64,000 nt of DNA, from positions 3,968,001 to 4,032,000 of the forward strand of contig OX439050.1 of NCBI GenBank assembly GCA_949317995.1, given 5' to 3'. A program made the translations under genes and the position numbers. Source of the DNA: Acholoe squamosa (Eukaryota > Annelida > Polychaeta > Phyllodocida > Polynoidae). Below, piece after piece: positions 21,745-30,762 of this stretch; within the stretch, counting starts at the first letter, position 1; every line of letters begins with the position of its first letter. The notes below the pieces were generated by a model. The model searched no databases, had not been told where the DNA came from, and saw nothing but the letters and a program-made list of their open reading frames with translations.

Positions 21745-22489
21745 AGACTTTACCTAGGGTTGTGTGTAATTAACAAGTAACTATTGTTGACTTTATACAG
21801 TGGTGTTATAAATAAATAGGTAAGTCTATATATACACAGTTCGTATTAAATATAGAACATTTAAGGGGCATTATAAGTTATATGTACACAATAAGGCATC
21901 ATCGTATATAACCCGAAGTGTTTATAAATAATAACAAAAATAGGAAGTGGCCCCTTATGGACCATCGACCTATGGTGATAATGTTACACGTGTGTTATTA
22001 TTAAACATGAGACGCGACGAAGAATATTCGATGTGTAGTAAGGTGATATTGATAAATTTTTACAATGTTTTTACCGACCCGAGGTGGGGTAAATAACCCG
22101 AAAAAAAATTTTGACTTTTACTTACAAGAATATAATATACGATATAAAAATAGATTTATACAAAATATGAAATATAGGTGTCCTACCAGGGTAGCAGGAT
22201 CACCCTTACAATATACCGGACTTCCGGCGAACCTGGAACGACTGGTTTCTGCAGCTCCACCCGGCGACATATGTGTGGTGGCAAACCACGTTGCTGTTAT
22301 GATGTGCCCTGATGAAGATGGGAAGATGGAGACCCGGTTAGATGTTGTAGTCCTTTGGGTGTTCGGGTTAGCGTCCATCCTCGCTGCAGGTTACGATCCA
22401 GGTATCAGGAGTCCAGCGTAAGGAACAGTGCCTCTGGCATACTAAATGCATTTACCCTCGGGTACAAGGAGACACCAACAGATGGACGC
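21745..22489 (-). other. 3' non-coding region of the gypsy element
   Basis: About 750 bp, AT-rich near the LTR, between the ORF3 stop and the polypurine tract. Short ORFs here have no recognisable features. Confidence 0.6.
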
Positions 22490-25400
22490 TCAAAGATCTT
22501 CAGGATCTGTGTCCATCTTCTCAGCCGGCTCCACTGAGGCAGATGGAGCCGAGCTGCTACAGCTGCTCGTAGAGAGCGCCGCTGAAGCCTCGCTGGGAGT
22601 CTCGCTCCCCAAGCTCAAGGCCCTCATCACTGCGGACGGACTGTCCATTGCCTCGGATGCTGGTGCAGCAACCGTGGCAGTTGGGACAGCCCGGTTCCAA
22701 GTGGGGGGCGGGAGCAAGAGAGCTGCCGGAATCGGCGGAGCAGCCGGGACCGGTGGAGTGGCCAGGACCGGTGGAGTAGCCGGGGCTGGCGGGGCATCCG
22801 GGGGTATCTCTGGTACGAAGATGAGAGACGACGGTAAGCCGTCCCACTCCTCCAGATGTTTCCCGAATGCCAGGAAAAACTTGAGGTCAGCCTCCTTAAA
22901 TCGATGGATATATCTGGAGTTTTCAGCTTCGTGAAACTCTTTAAGCTTTTCGGCTTCCTTCTGTTTCCGCCGGCAGGACTCGAGGGCCTCCTCGACCTTC
23001 TTCCTTTCCAGCTCCCTGATTTTCTCTTCCTCCCGCCTCTGGATCTCGTAGACCAGATTGACGGTGGCTTCAGTCATCACACGCCAGTAGTCAACAGACT
23101 TCTGGCGGTGCAATGCCTGCCATTCTGCCATCAGGTCATTCTGGATCTGAACCGTTCGGACATCGCGGTGGTCGACGAACGTATTCGGATCCTGAAGACC
23201 TGACAGGGTACCGGAGATTAGTTCCATTAGGGGTACCCGAGGACCTGTCGGTGGAACTATCACTGGTGGTGGCGCTGGGGCCTCCACTGAGACAGGCGGG
23301 GTGCCTGTTGGAGGAGCAGACGGGCCCTCTACCGTGATGCCTCCTCGGCCTCGGCCACCACCCGGAGAGCCTCGGGTGGACTCCAGCCCACCGCGGCCCC
23401 TACCACGAGCTTTGGCCCGGCCCAAGGGGGTAAGGACCTGCGACTCGGGTCCAGCCGGTCCCATTGAAGGGAACTTCGCCGCGTACTCACTGTACGTGGG
23501 GCGTTTGCCGGAGGATCCCTCTCCAGCCCACCAAGTAGAATACCCGGATGGGGGAGCGAACAGTTCGCCCCCATCATCCAGGCCGCCAGAGGCTTCGCCC
23601 GGGCGTTGTTCCGCGGGTGCAGGTGTGGGGGTGGCTAGAGTCGCCGATGCGGTCGCCTGGCTACCCGACCTGCGGGCCTGGTTGCCAGGCATCTCCAGAG
23701 CCGAGACCTGTTGTCCCGACTCGCGACGATCAGCTGGGTTGGCTGGTCTGGGCTGGTCCTTGCCACCCGAAGGGCTCACGGACCGGTCTGCTCGGGTCCT
23801 CTTGGAAGCAGTAGTCGTGACTGTGCCTCCGTTTGGACCTTTAGAGCGGGCTTTGGCCTTCTCTCGCTTGTCGTCTCCTCGCCACTTTTTCACCTTCAGG
23901 TGCACCTCGCTGGGCATCCCGAATTTTGTGGACGAGGAGTTCGTCTGGAAGTAAGTCAGCAAGTTGCCGCTCTTCCACGAGCAGAATCCGGTCTCGAATG
24001 CCTGCTCTTTCACTTCCTTGATGCTCAGCGCGGACCAATTTGCAAGGAGCTCGCTGAAGCACTTGATGGCTCGTTTCCTGGTCTTCTCCAGGCCGATGCC
24101 ATGGGCCTTCTGCAAATGCAGAGCCATGTCTCGGCGCCGGTGGGTGCTGAACGAGCCATCACAATGTTTACTCGGGCGGTCCCCGAGCACACACATCATC
24201 ACAGGCTTGTGATGCATATGATACTCGACGATGTGTCGAGCGAAGCGGGGCTTCGTCTCGAACATCTTCTCACCCGTGAGAGACAGCTGGCAAGACTCAA
24301 ACGGGCACCTTCGGCGGTTGCCGGTTGGTCCCCATTGGGTCATTGCCCACTGGACTTTCGTCCGGGCCTCGTAGCTGTAGATCGAGCCTAATTTGGACTT
24401 GAGCTGGTCAATCCAAATCAGGTAGAACTTGCCTACTGGCGTATCCGAGGGGCCGGACTTCATCCACTCCTCGTCATCGCTGTCACCGTCCTTATTGACG
24501 GCGCTCGGACACATATAATGGACTGTGTCGTAAGCACAGTCCGCGAAGCAGCGGGGAGTCCGTTCCTTGAACCCCTCGGCTGCATTCTTCCACATCCACT
24601 TCTGATTGTCGTCCTTGGGAACATCCGTGGTCATTTCTTCCCACGTTGTCACGGACTCCAAATCAGATTTGGCAGACTCGGGCAGCTCTGGATCGCTTTC
24701 GCTTTCCTCGCTGTCCGTGTATATGTCAGCTCCCCTACGGCTGGCTCGGCTGGAGGTGGTAGTACCAGTCGGAGCCTTGGTAGGGGACTTCGTCTTTGCA
24801 CCCGACGTGCTGGCTGCAGAAGATGCAGTAACCGAGGTGGCTACCGTGGTGGTTGTAGTGGTGGGAGCGGGCGTCTTCGGTTTGCCCTTACCCCTCGGCT
24901 TGGTGGGGGGCGTGGGCTCTGCCGGAGACGCTTTCGCTCCATTCTTCTTCTTCCGGCGCACAACCTTAGTCGGTTGGGCCGGAACTTCGGGACTGGAATC
25001 CGACTCGCGTCGGCTCCTGTCCCCTGTCCGAGGGCTCCTCCTTCCGCTGACTGGGGAGTCAGAGTCGGAAGAGATCTCTGTTTTTCGTTGGGCCTGCTGC
25101 TTGCGATGGGCCCGGCGAGCTGCGGTGAGCTCCTTCTGCTGCTTGGCAAGCTCGATTCGCTTTGCCTCTACAGCAGCCTGCTGGCGCGAGATGTCCTCTT
25201 CCGAGATCTCGCCAGGTGCCTCTGGGATGTCGGCAGCTGGGTCGGTCTCGGTCGTGGACCTCTCGACGGCGATGCGGACATCTTCAGCCTCCAGATCGCT
25301 CTCAGTGAGAGGACCCTTGGGTGCAGGTTTACGGGTCAATCGCTTGACCCGGTCGGTTTCCACCGACGACAAGGTTACTGTGGAGTCTGTATCCATGTCG

Positions 25401-25996
25401 GATTCGGACTCCCTTAACTCCGTGGCCTTCTGGATGATGCCCGCAGAGATCAAGACGGCTCGAGCTAAATTCTCGTTAGTCGCCATATTCTCCGCCAACT
25501 TTAGGTAGTTGCGGAGCCAAGAAACTGGCATGTTGTCAGCCAGCTCGTCACTACACGAGTCCATTACCATAGTTTTAAGTTCATCTGGTATGGGCTCGGG
25601 CACGCCCTGCTCCACCGCCATGGGCCCGCATCCGAACATGGAGGCGTGCATAGGGATGTACGTACCCCAGGAGGTATACACGATACCTTCCTGGCGATCA
25701 ACGTGTGCTAGACGTCTGATCTGAGTCCTGAATCCCGGAGGATACATTGGAATGTCCAGGACATCCACTTTGCTACCCGAAGCGTCTGTTGTAGACGGGC
25801 GCTCCGGGCGTGGCGGGGGTGGAGGTGGCATCCTCTCCCGGTCGGTTGCCTCGGCCATAGCCGTGAGCGTCCGGGCGGCCTCCTCTGTCGAAGAATCCAT
25901 AGATTCCTCGACCCGAGACGGGACCTTCGGGTCCTCGTCTTGTTCCAACGGAATGTTGGCTGTTTGACGCGCAGCGTCAATCGTTCCCTGTGCCAT
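22490..25996 (-). CDS. Gypsy ORF3: large zinc-finger protein in the env position (1,168 aa)
   Basis: The start is the ATG at 25996 in a good context (GCCATGG); an upstream TTG is in frame. The N-terminal 450 residues are mostly disordered: proline-rich, acidic, with a Lys/Gln/Ala helix (about 270-310) and KKKNG and GKGKPK basic clusters resembling AT-hooks. A structured centre (about 480-690) has two C2H2-like fingers, CPFESC...HIVEYH and CVLG...HCDG...HLQKAH. Next come a Gly/Arg-rich segment (RGRGRGG), a coiled coil (about 990-1050, RREEEKIRELERKKVEEAL) and a Pro/Ala/Ser tail. No signal peptide or membrane segment is visible, so it is not an envelope protein. It lies 500 bp after pol, so it is probably made from a spliced or subgenomic RNA. 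The function is unknown; nucleic-acid binding is the likeliest activity. Confidence 0.75.
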   Translation of the reverse strand: MAQGTIDAARQTANIPLEQDEDPKVPSRVEESMDSSTEEAARTLTAMAEATDRERMPPPPPPRPERPSTTDASGSKVDVLDIPMYPPGFRTQIRRLAHVDRQEGIVYTSWGTYIPMHASMFGCGPMAVEQGVPEPIPDELKTMVMDSCSDELADNMPVSWLRNYLKLAENMATNENLARAVLISAGIIQKATELRESESDMDTDSTVTLSSVETDRVKRLTRKPAPKGPLTESDLEAEDVRIAVERSTTETDPAADIPEAPGEISEEDISRQQAAVEAKRIELAKQQKELTAARRAHRKQQAQRKTEISSDSDSPVSGRRSPRTGDRSRRESDSSPEVPAQPTKVVRRKKKNGAKASPAEPTPPTKPRGKGKPKTPAPTTTTTTVATSVTASSAASTSGAKTKSPTKAPTGTTTSSRASRRGADIYTDSEESESDPELPESAKSDLESVTTWEEMTTDVPKDDNQKWMWKNAAEGFKERTPRCFADCAYDTVHYMCPSAVNKDGDSDDEEWMKSGPSDTPVGKFYLIWIDQLKSKLGSIYSYEARTKVQWAMTQWGPTGNRRRCPFESCQLSLTGEKMFETKPRFARHIVEYHMHHKPVMMCVLGDRPSKHCDGSFSTHRRRDMALHLQKAHGIGLEKTRKRAIKCFSELLANWSALSIKEVKEQAFETGFCSWKSGNLLTYFQTNSSSTKFGMPSEVHLKVKKWRGDDKREKAKARSKGPNGGTVTTTASKRTRADRSVSPSGGKDQPRPANPADRRESGQQVSALEMPGNQARRSGSQATASATLATPTPAPAEQRPGEASGGLDDGGELFAPPSGYSTWWAGEGSSGKRPTYSEYAAKFPSMGPAGPESQVLTPLGRAKARGRGRGGLESTRGSPGGGRGRGGITVEGPSAPPTGTPPVSVEAPAPPPVIVPPTGPRVPLMELISGTLSGLQDPNTFVDHRDVRTVQIQNDLMAEWQALHRQKSVDYWRVMTEATVNLVYEIQRREEEKIRELERKKVEEALESCRRKQKEAEKLKEFHEAENSRYIHRFKEADLKFFLAFGKHLEEWDGLPSSLIFVPEIPPDAPPAPATPPVLATPPVPAAPPIPAALLLPPPTWNRAVPTATVAAPASEAMDSPSAVMRALSLGSETPSEASAALSTSSCSSSAPSASVEPAEKMDTDPEDL

Positions 25997-26515
25997 GGCA
26001 CCGGGTTCGACTTCCAAAATTAATTGGCAAGTTTTGTTGGACTCCTCCCGAAGGATTCGTCCAACAGAGAGGCTTTTGGGGGTTAGCTAGGCTAACACGA
26101 CAGCTACAGGCTGTATAACCGCCGACAAATAACTAGAGCAAAAACGGGTGGCGTCTAACCACCACGAGTCCGCTCTAGTTATGACCAGTATGACGTCAGA
26201 CCTCTCGTCTCGCGAGATCCCGCCATGGCTATCCGGTGACCTAGTTCCGCGCTTTCCCGCCACACCAGCAGCGCCACCTAGGGAACTAGATCCGAACCAA
26301 CATTCGACTCGACATGTGAGACGCGGCCTACTACCCGAGTGCTATCGTCTGGAGCTTAGCGGTGTATACAACGCTCCAAAGCGAATGTACCGGTTAATCC
26401 GACCGCCACTCACGGGATACAGCCACCCGGGGAGGGCGCGTTCGACATCTCTGGCCGTGGAACGTATGTTGCCTGCCTATGGCGGACAACATGCAGCAGC
26501 TCGTTGTGTACTGAG
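25997..26515 (-). other. Spacer between pol and ORF3
   Basis: About 520 bp without a convincing ORF. It contains a GTTGGAC...GTCCAAC hairpin at 26036-26065. A splice acceptor for ORF3 expression would be expected here, but I cannot place it with confidence. Confidence 0.5.
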
Positions 26516-29500
26516 TTAGGTTACAGCAGACCTCAACCGGGGGCTGCGTCTAACGCCTTCGGTTAGCATTTTATTTTTCCCGGCTTTACGTACGGCCTTT
26601 TCTGGATCTCGCTTAGTCAGAGCGGGACCCTTCCCATACGTAATGCCTTCACTCAGCGAGACTTTCTTCCATTTCTTACGATTAGGTCGTTTCCTGGCCT
26701 TCGTCTTCTTTTTTACTATAACCTCGTCTCCCGGCGTCTTTCTCGGCCGGCCTCTAGGGCGCTTCCTCGGTACTACCACGCTCGGTCCGCTAGGGACAGA
26801 TACAGGTGGTTTGTAACCGAACTCCCTCTCCGCCTCTTCGCGCCCCTTCCAGGGCCGAAGTTTTCCGACATTTGTCTTCCATTTCCTACCCGTCAGGCAG
26901 TCCTCTATCATCACCGTGGACTCGGAGATGACGCGAACGATTTTAAATGGACCTTCCCAAGGCGTTACGAGCTTCAGCTTATCCATCGGCTCGTAGTACC
27001 TTAGTACTTTGTCCCCAACATTAAAACGAATTCGTTTAGCATTGGTGTCATAGCCCACCTTCTGCCACTTCGCACTCTTCAGCAGTTCTTTCCGAACGGC
27101 CTCGTATGCCTGTTTGAACCGGTCCCTTAATGACTCTACAAACAGCACCGTGCAGGGCGCCTCCGGGTCTATTCCAACCACTCCATACACTAAGTCGGCG
27201 GGCATTATGATGTCCTCGCCGAACACTAGCATGTTTGGGGTGCAGTTAGTTGATGAATGGACAGTGTTGTTGTAGGCATGTACTACAAACTCGCACTGTT
27301 CATCCCAGTCATCCTGGTGGGTATTAACCAGGGGCTTTAGTACTTGTATGAGGGTTCTATTGAAGCGTTCTACCTGCCCATCCGACTGTGGTCGGTACGG
27401 GTTTGTTCGGGTCTTACAAATGGCTAGGTAATGGCACATTTCCTGCCAAAGTTCTGACTCGAACTCCCTTCCCTGGTCACTGTGCATCATAAGGGGAACA
27501 CCCAAATGCAGCACCCAGCCTTTCACAAATGCCTCCGCGCATGTGGCGGCTTTGTGGTTGGGAAGGGGGAACACCCGAGTGTACTTAGTATAATAGTCAG
27601 TTACGACCATCATACAAGTATTGTCTCGCGGCGTCGTCTTAATCCCACTGATGATGTCTATCGCTATTCGAGCAAATCTGACACCAAACAATTCCTGTGA
27701 TAAGGGTTGCTTACCCAGGCCGGGTCCCGGTTTGTTTTTACAACAATCCGGGCAAGTGGCGATCCACCGGAGCAGGTCGCCTCTCATACCGGGCCAGTAG
27801 TAACGCCTTTGTAGACGCTCTATCGACCTTCTCTTACCGAAATGGCCACTCGTTTGGTGGCCATGGCAATAATACATGATATCCCTCCTCATCGGGGCGG
27901 GTATCACTATTTGCAACAGCCTACCGTTGGTGGGAGTTGTCTTCCACCTACATAGTATGCCGTCTCGGATCTCTAGCTCGGCCCATTGAGCCAGCAACCG
28001 CCTCGCTTCCCTATCCTCCAGGGAAACTAGAGGCCTTGCCGGTTTAATGCCTGACCGTAGGTATTCCATTATGCGCGCAGTGGTGGGGTCTGACTGTTGA
28101 AACTTCTTGATGGTCTCCGGGGACCAATCGAGATAGCTGCATACAGCCTCCTCCCAGGGGATACGGGGGGTGGTATAATTAAATACCAACCCGGCTACCA
28201 CAGCATTGTGGGCCCCGCAGTCTTCACATGTGGCATTTTGGCACCTTCGGATAGGCCGTCTTGACAAGGCATCCGCATTGATGTGTTTAGCACCGGGTCG
28301 GTGCTCTATTTGTTTATGCTCTAATCCGAATTCGGATAGGTGAGCTAACCAACGTCCAATCATCCCCTCGGCGTCCTTAAAGTTAAGGAGCCACCTAAGA
28401 GACGAATGGTCTGTTCTTAAAGTAAAGTCACTTCCCCAAAGGAAATGCTTAAACTTCTTCGTATACACCACCACAGCGAGGAGTTCTCGCTTGGTGGTAC
28501 AATAATTTCGCTGTGTCTTGCTTAACGTGTTGCTAGCAAATGCTATTGGCACTTCGACTCCCTCTTGGACCTGAGAGAGAGCTGCCCCAATCGCATCATT
28601 GCTCGCATCGGTGTCTAAGATGAAATGTCCCTCGGGAGTGGGATATTTCAACACGGGTGTATTCCTAAATAAATCTTTTATTTTATTAAAAGACTCTTCT
28701 TGCTCGCTGGTCCATGGGAATGGGTCCCGTGCCCTACCCGGGGTCCAGTGAGCTAAGCACTGCATGGGGAAGCTGACACGAGAGTAATTCGGTATGAAAT
28801 CACGATAATAGGAACAAAATCCTAAAAATGATCTCACCTCCTTAGCACTCGTGGGTCTTTCCCAATTTTCTACAGCTTCTAATTTTTCCGGATCCGCACT
28901 TACCCCGTTAGGAGTAATGATCCTTCCCAAGTATGTAATGGTTTTCTTAAACAAATTACATTTCTTGGGTTTAAGTTTAAGACCGTTTGATAGTATCCGG
29001 TCGAGGACTAATTGCAGATTCGCCAGGCATTCCTTGAATGACTTGCCGAACACGACCACATCATCCAAGTAAACCAGGCATTTCTTCCACAAAAGGTCAC
29101 TCAGTAAGGATTCCATCATAGCCTCGAATGTAGCGGGGGCGTTACACAATCCGAAGGGTAGGACATTATACTCAAACAGCCCCATATGACTGGAGAATGC
29201 TGTCTTCTCCTTGTCTTTGGGGTGCATTGGTATTTGCCAATATCCGGACTGTAAATCCAAGGTACAGAACCATTGGTTCCCGCCCAAGCTATCTAAAGTC
29301 TCGTCTATCCTTGGTAAAGGATACGAGTTCTTCTTTGTTATACCGTTCAATTTCCGGTAGTCGACACAAAAGCGGATTGTACCGTCTTTCTTAGTAGTCA
29401 TACAAACAGGGCTGGACCAGGGACTCGAGCTAGGCACGATTACCCCTAGGTCCAACTGTTTTTGTATTTGCTCTTCACAGATTAACTTCTTCTTAAGGGG

Positions 29501-30751
29501 AAGTCTACGATACGGGATTTTAAAAGGTTTCTCGCTGCCCACATCTATGGTGTGCAACACCTTATCGGATTTACCCACCGGACCTCCTTCCCTACCAAAA
29601 GCACCTTCGTACTTTTGTAGAAGTCTCGCTAGGCAATCCTTATCGTCCGTATTCTTTAAATCTGACTGATCAATCAGCTTTTGGAATTCTTCATCCATAG
29701 GATGCTGACTAACTGGGTTTAGTGGTTTGTTAAATTTAGCCTCGGCGACATGTTCTACCGAACTCATCCTTCCAACACTGTCGCCTCGCCTCAAATAAAC
29801 CACTGAACCACTTCGGTTAGTTATGGGTAATACGGACCAAGCTGCATTAGCCACTAATGTATCCACTGAGTCTAACCCGATGCTTGACAAATACACCGTG
29901 TCGGGTTCGTAGACCCCAGTTTCATTCCTCTGAGCCATGGATCCGCCACAAAGGACATCGCAGGTGGTACCCGGTGGGATCTTCACCGTATGTACCACTG
30001 CTGCGACCGAAGACACCTGTCTCAATACGCATTGGACATGCAAGCCATACGGGCTCCGTATACCCATACTACCGTCCCTCGGGTCCAAGACGGCCCCGTA
30101 TAAGCTTGCAAAATCCAATCCGAGGATTCCGTCATCACTAACCTCTGCTATAGTTGGCGAAAGAACAAACTCTTTGCCTCCTATATGGATAGGCATAAAC
30201 GTCCTACCAAATGTACGCATACTGCTTCCGTCGGCCGTGCAAGCATTTACCCCCGTTTTGAGGTTCTCATGGCTGCCGGCCACCAAATCGAAGAATCTTT
30301 TGGACACACATGAATGACTAGCTCCAGTATCCACCAAGAATTCCCCCACCCGGCCTTCCACAGATATGGGTACATACCACCGTCTCCCCCCTAAAGGCGA
30401 GGGGTTACTGGTAAACTGGTGAAAGTCTCCCGAATCACCAAGATTCAATCCGAGTCCTCTCAGGAATTCCAGACACGGATGACTTGGGGGAAGGCGTGTC
30501 CCACACACTCGAATCAACTCTTTGATCCATCCTTCCTCTCCCCTAGTGCGGCCACTCGCCTCCATATGATTGCTCCTGCACATATCAACACTAGGGTCCC
30601 TGGCCCCGGCCGAGGTGCAGGGGTGCGCACCCTCAGCCACCCGGCCTCCAGGTGTAATTGACTCGAAATCTTCCACCGGGATACCCCCGGTAGCATTTTG
30701 GCATTCGTTCCCACTCGGGGCCATGTCAGATGCCGTTGACACAACCCCCAC
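26516..30751 (-). CDS. pol: Gypsy pol polyprotein (protease, RT, RNase H, integrase), 1,411 aa
   Basis: Domain order is Ty3/gypsy. Aspartic protease FLVDTGASHS (Asp 141). RT with the YLDD box near residue 560. RNase H starting LDTDAS near 712. Integrase with an HHCC zinc domain (GHQTSGHFG...CPDC, about 965-1010), then catalytic Asp in AIDIISG (about 1032), SDQGREFES and PYRPQSDGQVERF (about 1120). The C-terminal tail carries VGDKVLRYY, then a basic segment with the AT-hook core RGRPRK (about 1335) instead of a recognisable chromodomain. The frame opens at a GTG overlapping the gag stop (TAGTG), in the -1 frame. There is no internal stop, so the protein could be functional. Confidence 0.95.
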   Translation of the reverse strand: MGVVSTASDMAPSGNECQNATGGIPVEDFESITPGGRVAEGAHPCTSAGARDPSVDMCRSNHMEASGRTRGEEGWIKELIRVCGTRLPPSHPCLEFLRGLGLNLGDSGDFHQFTSNPSPLGGRRWYVPISVEGRVGEFLVDTGASHSCVSKRFFDLVAGSHENLKTGVNACTADGSSMRTFGRTFMPIHIGGKEFVLSPTIAEVSDDGILGLDFASLYGAVLDPRDGSMGIRSPYGLHVQCVLRQVSSVAAVVHTVKIPPGTTCDVLCGGSMAQRNETGVYEPDTVYLSSIGLDSVDTLVANAAWSVLPITNRSGSVVYLRRGDSVGRMSSVEHVAEAKFNKPLNPVSQHPMDEEFQKLIDQSDLKNTDDKDCLARLLQKYEGAFGREGGPVGKSDKVLHTIDVGSEKPFKIPYRRLPLKKKLICEEQIQKQLDLGVIVPSSSPWSSPVCMTTKKDGTIRFCVDYRKLNGITKKNSYPLPRIDETLDSLGGNQWFCTLDLQSGYWQIPMHPKDKEKTAFSSHMGLFEYNVLPFGLCNAPATFEAMMESLLSDLLWKKCLVYLDDVVVFGKSFKECLANLQLVLDRILSNGLKLKPKKCNLFKKTITYLGRIITPNGVSADPEKLEAVENWERPTSAKEVRSFLGFCSYYRDFIPNYSRVSFPMQCLAHWTPGRARDPFPWTSEQEESFNKIKDLFRNTPVLKYPTPEGHFILDTDASNDAIGAALSQVQEGVEVPIAFASNTLSKTQRNYCTTKRELLAVVVYTKKFKHFLWGSDFTLRTDHSSLRWLLNFKDAEGMIGRWLAHLSEFGLEHKQIEHRPGAKHINADALSRRPIRRCQNATCEDCGAHNAVVAGLVFNYTTPRIPWEEAVCSYLDWSPETIKKFQQSDPTTARIMEYLRSGIKPARPLVSLEDREARRLLAQWAELEIRDGILCRWKTTPTNGRLLQIVIPAPMRRDIMYYCHGHQTSGHFGKRRSIERLQRRYYWPGMRGDLLRWIATCPDCCKNKPGPGLGKQPLSQELFGVRFARIAIDIISGIKTTPRDNTCMMVVTDYYTKYTRVFPLPNHKAATCAEAFVKGWVLHLGVPLMMHSDQGREFESELWQEMCHYLAICKTRTNPYRPQSDGQVERFNRTLIQVLKPLVNTHQDDWDEQCEFVVHAYNNTVHSSTNCTPNMLVFGEDIIMPADLVYGVVGIDPEAPCTVLFVESLRDRFKQAYEAVRKELLKSAKWQKVGYDTNAKRIRFNVGDKVLRYYEPMDKLKLVTPWEGPFKIVRVISESTVMIEDCLTGRKWKTNVGKLRPWKGREEAEREFGYKPPVSVPSGPSVVVPRKRPRGRPRKTPGDEVIVKKKTKARKRPNRKKWKKVSLSEGITYGKGPALTKRDPEKAVRKAGKNKMLTEGVRRSPRLRSAVT

Positions 30752-30762
30752 TAGTTTTCCAC
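30750..30762 (-). promoter_or_regulatory. Gag-pol junction with possible -1 frameshift site
   Basis: The last gag codons read GTG GAA AAC TAG. Pol lies in the -1 frame and has no stop for several codons upstream of this point. The heptamer GGAAAAC directly before the stop would allow slippage on the A run, although it is not a canonical X XXY YYZ site. Stop/start reinitiation at TAGTG is the alternative. Confidence 0.45.

Noticed and set aside
23301-25508. Plus-strand ORFs of 217-300 codons inside the gypsy element
   Set aside because: They are GC-rich antisense shadows of ORF3; they show no start context or domain.
22490-25996. Gypsy ORF3 as an envelope gene
   Set aside because: No signal peptide, no membrane segment and no fusion-peptide or furin-like features; zinc fingers and AT-hook-like clusters point elsewhere.
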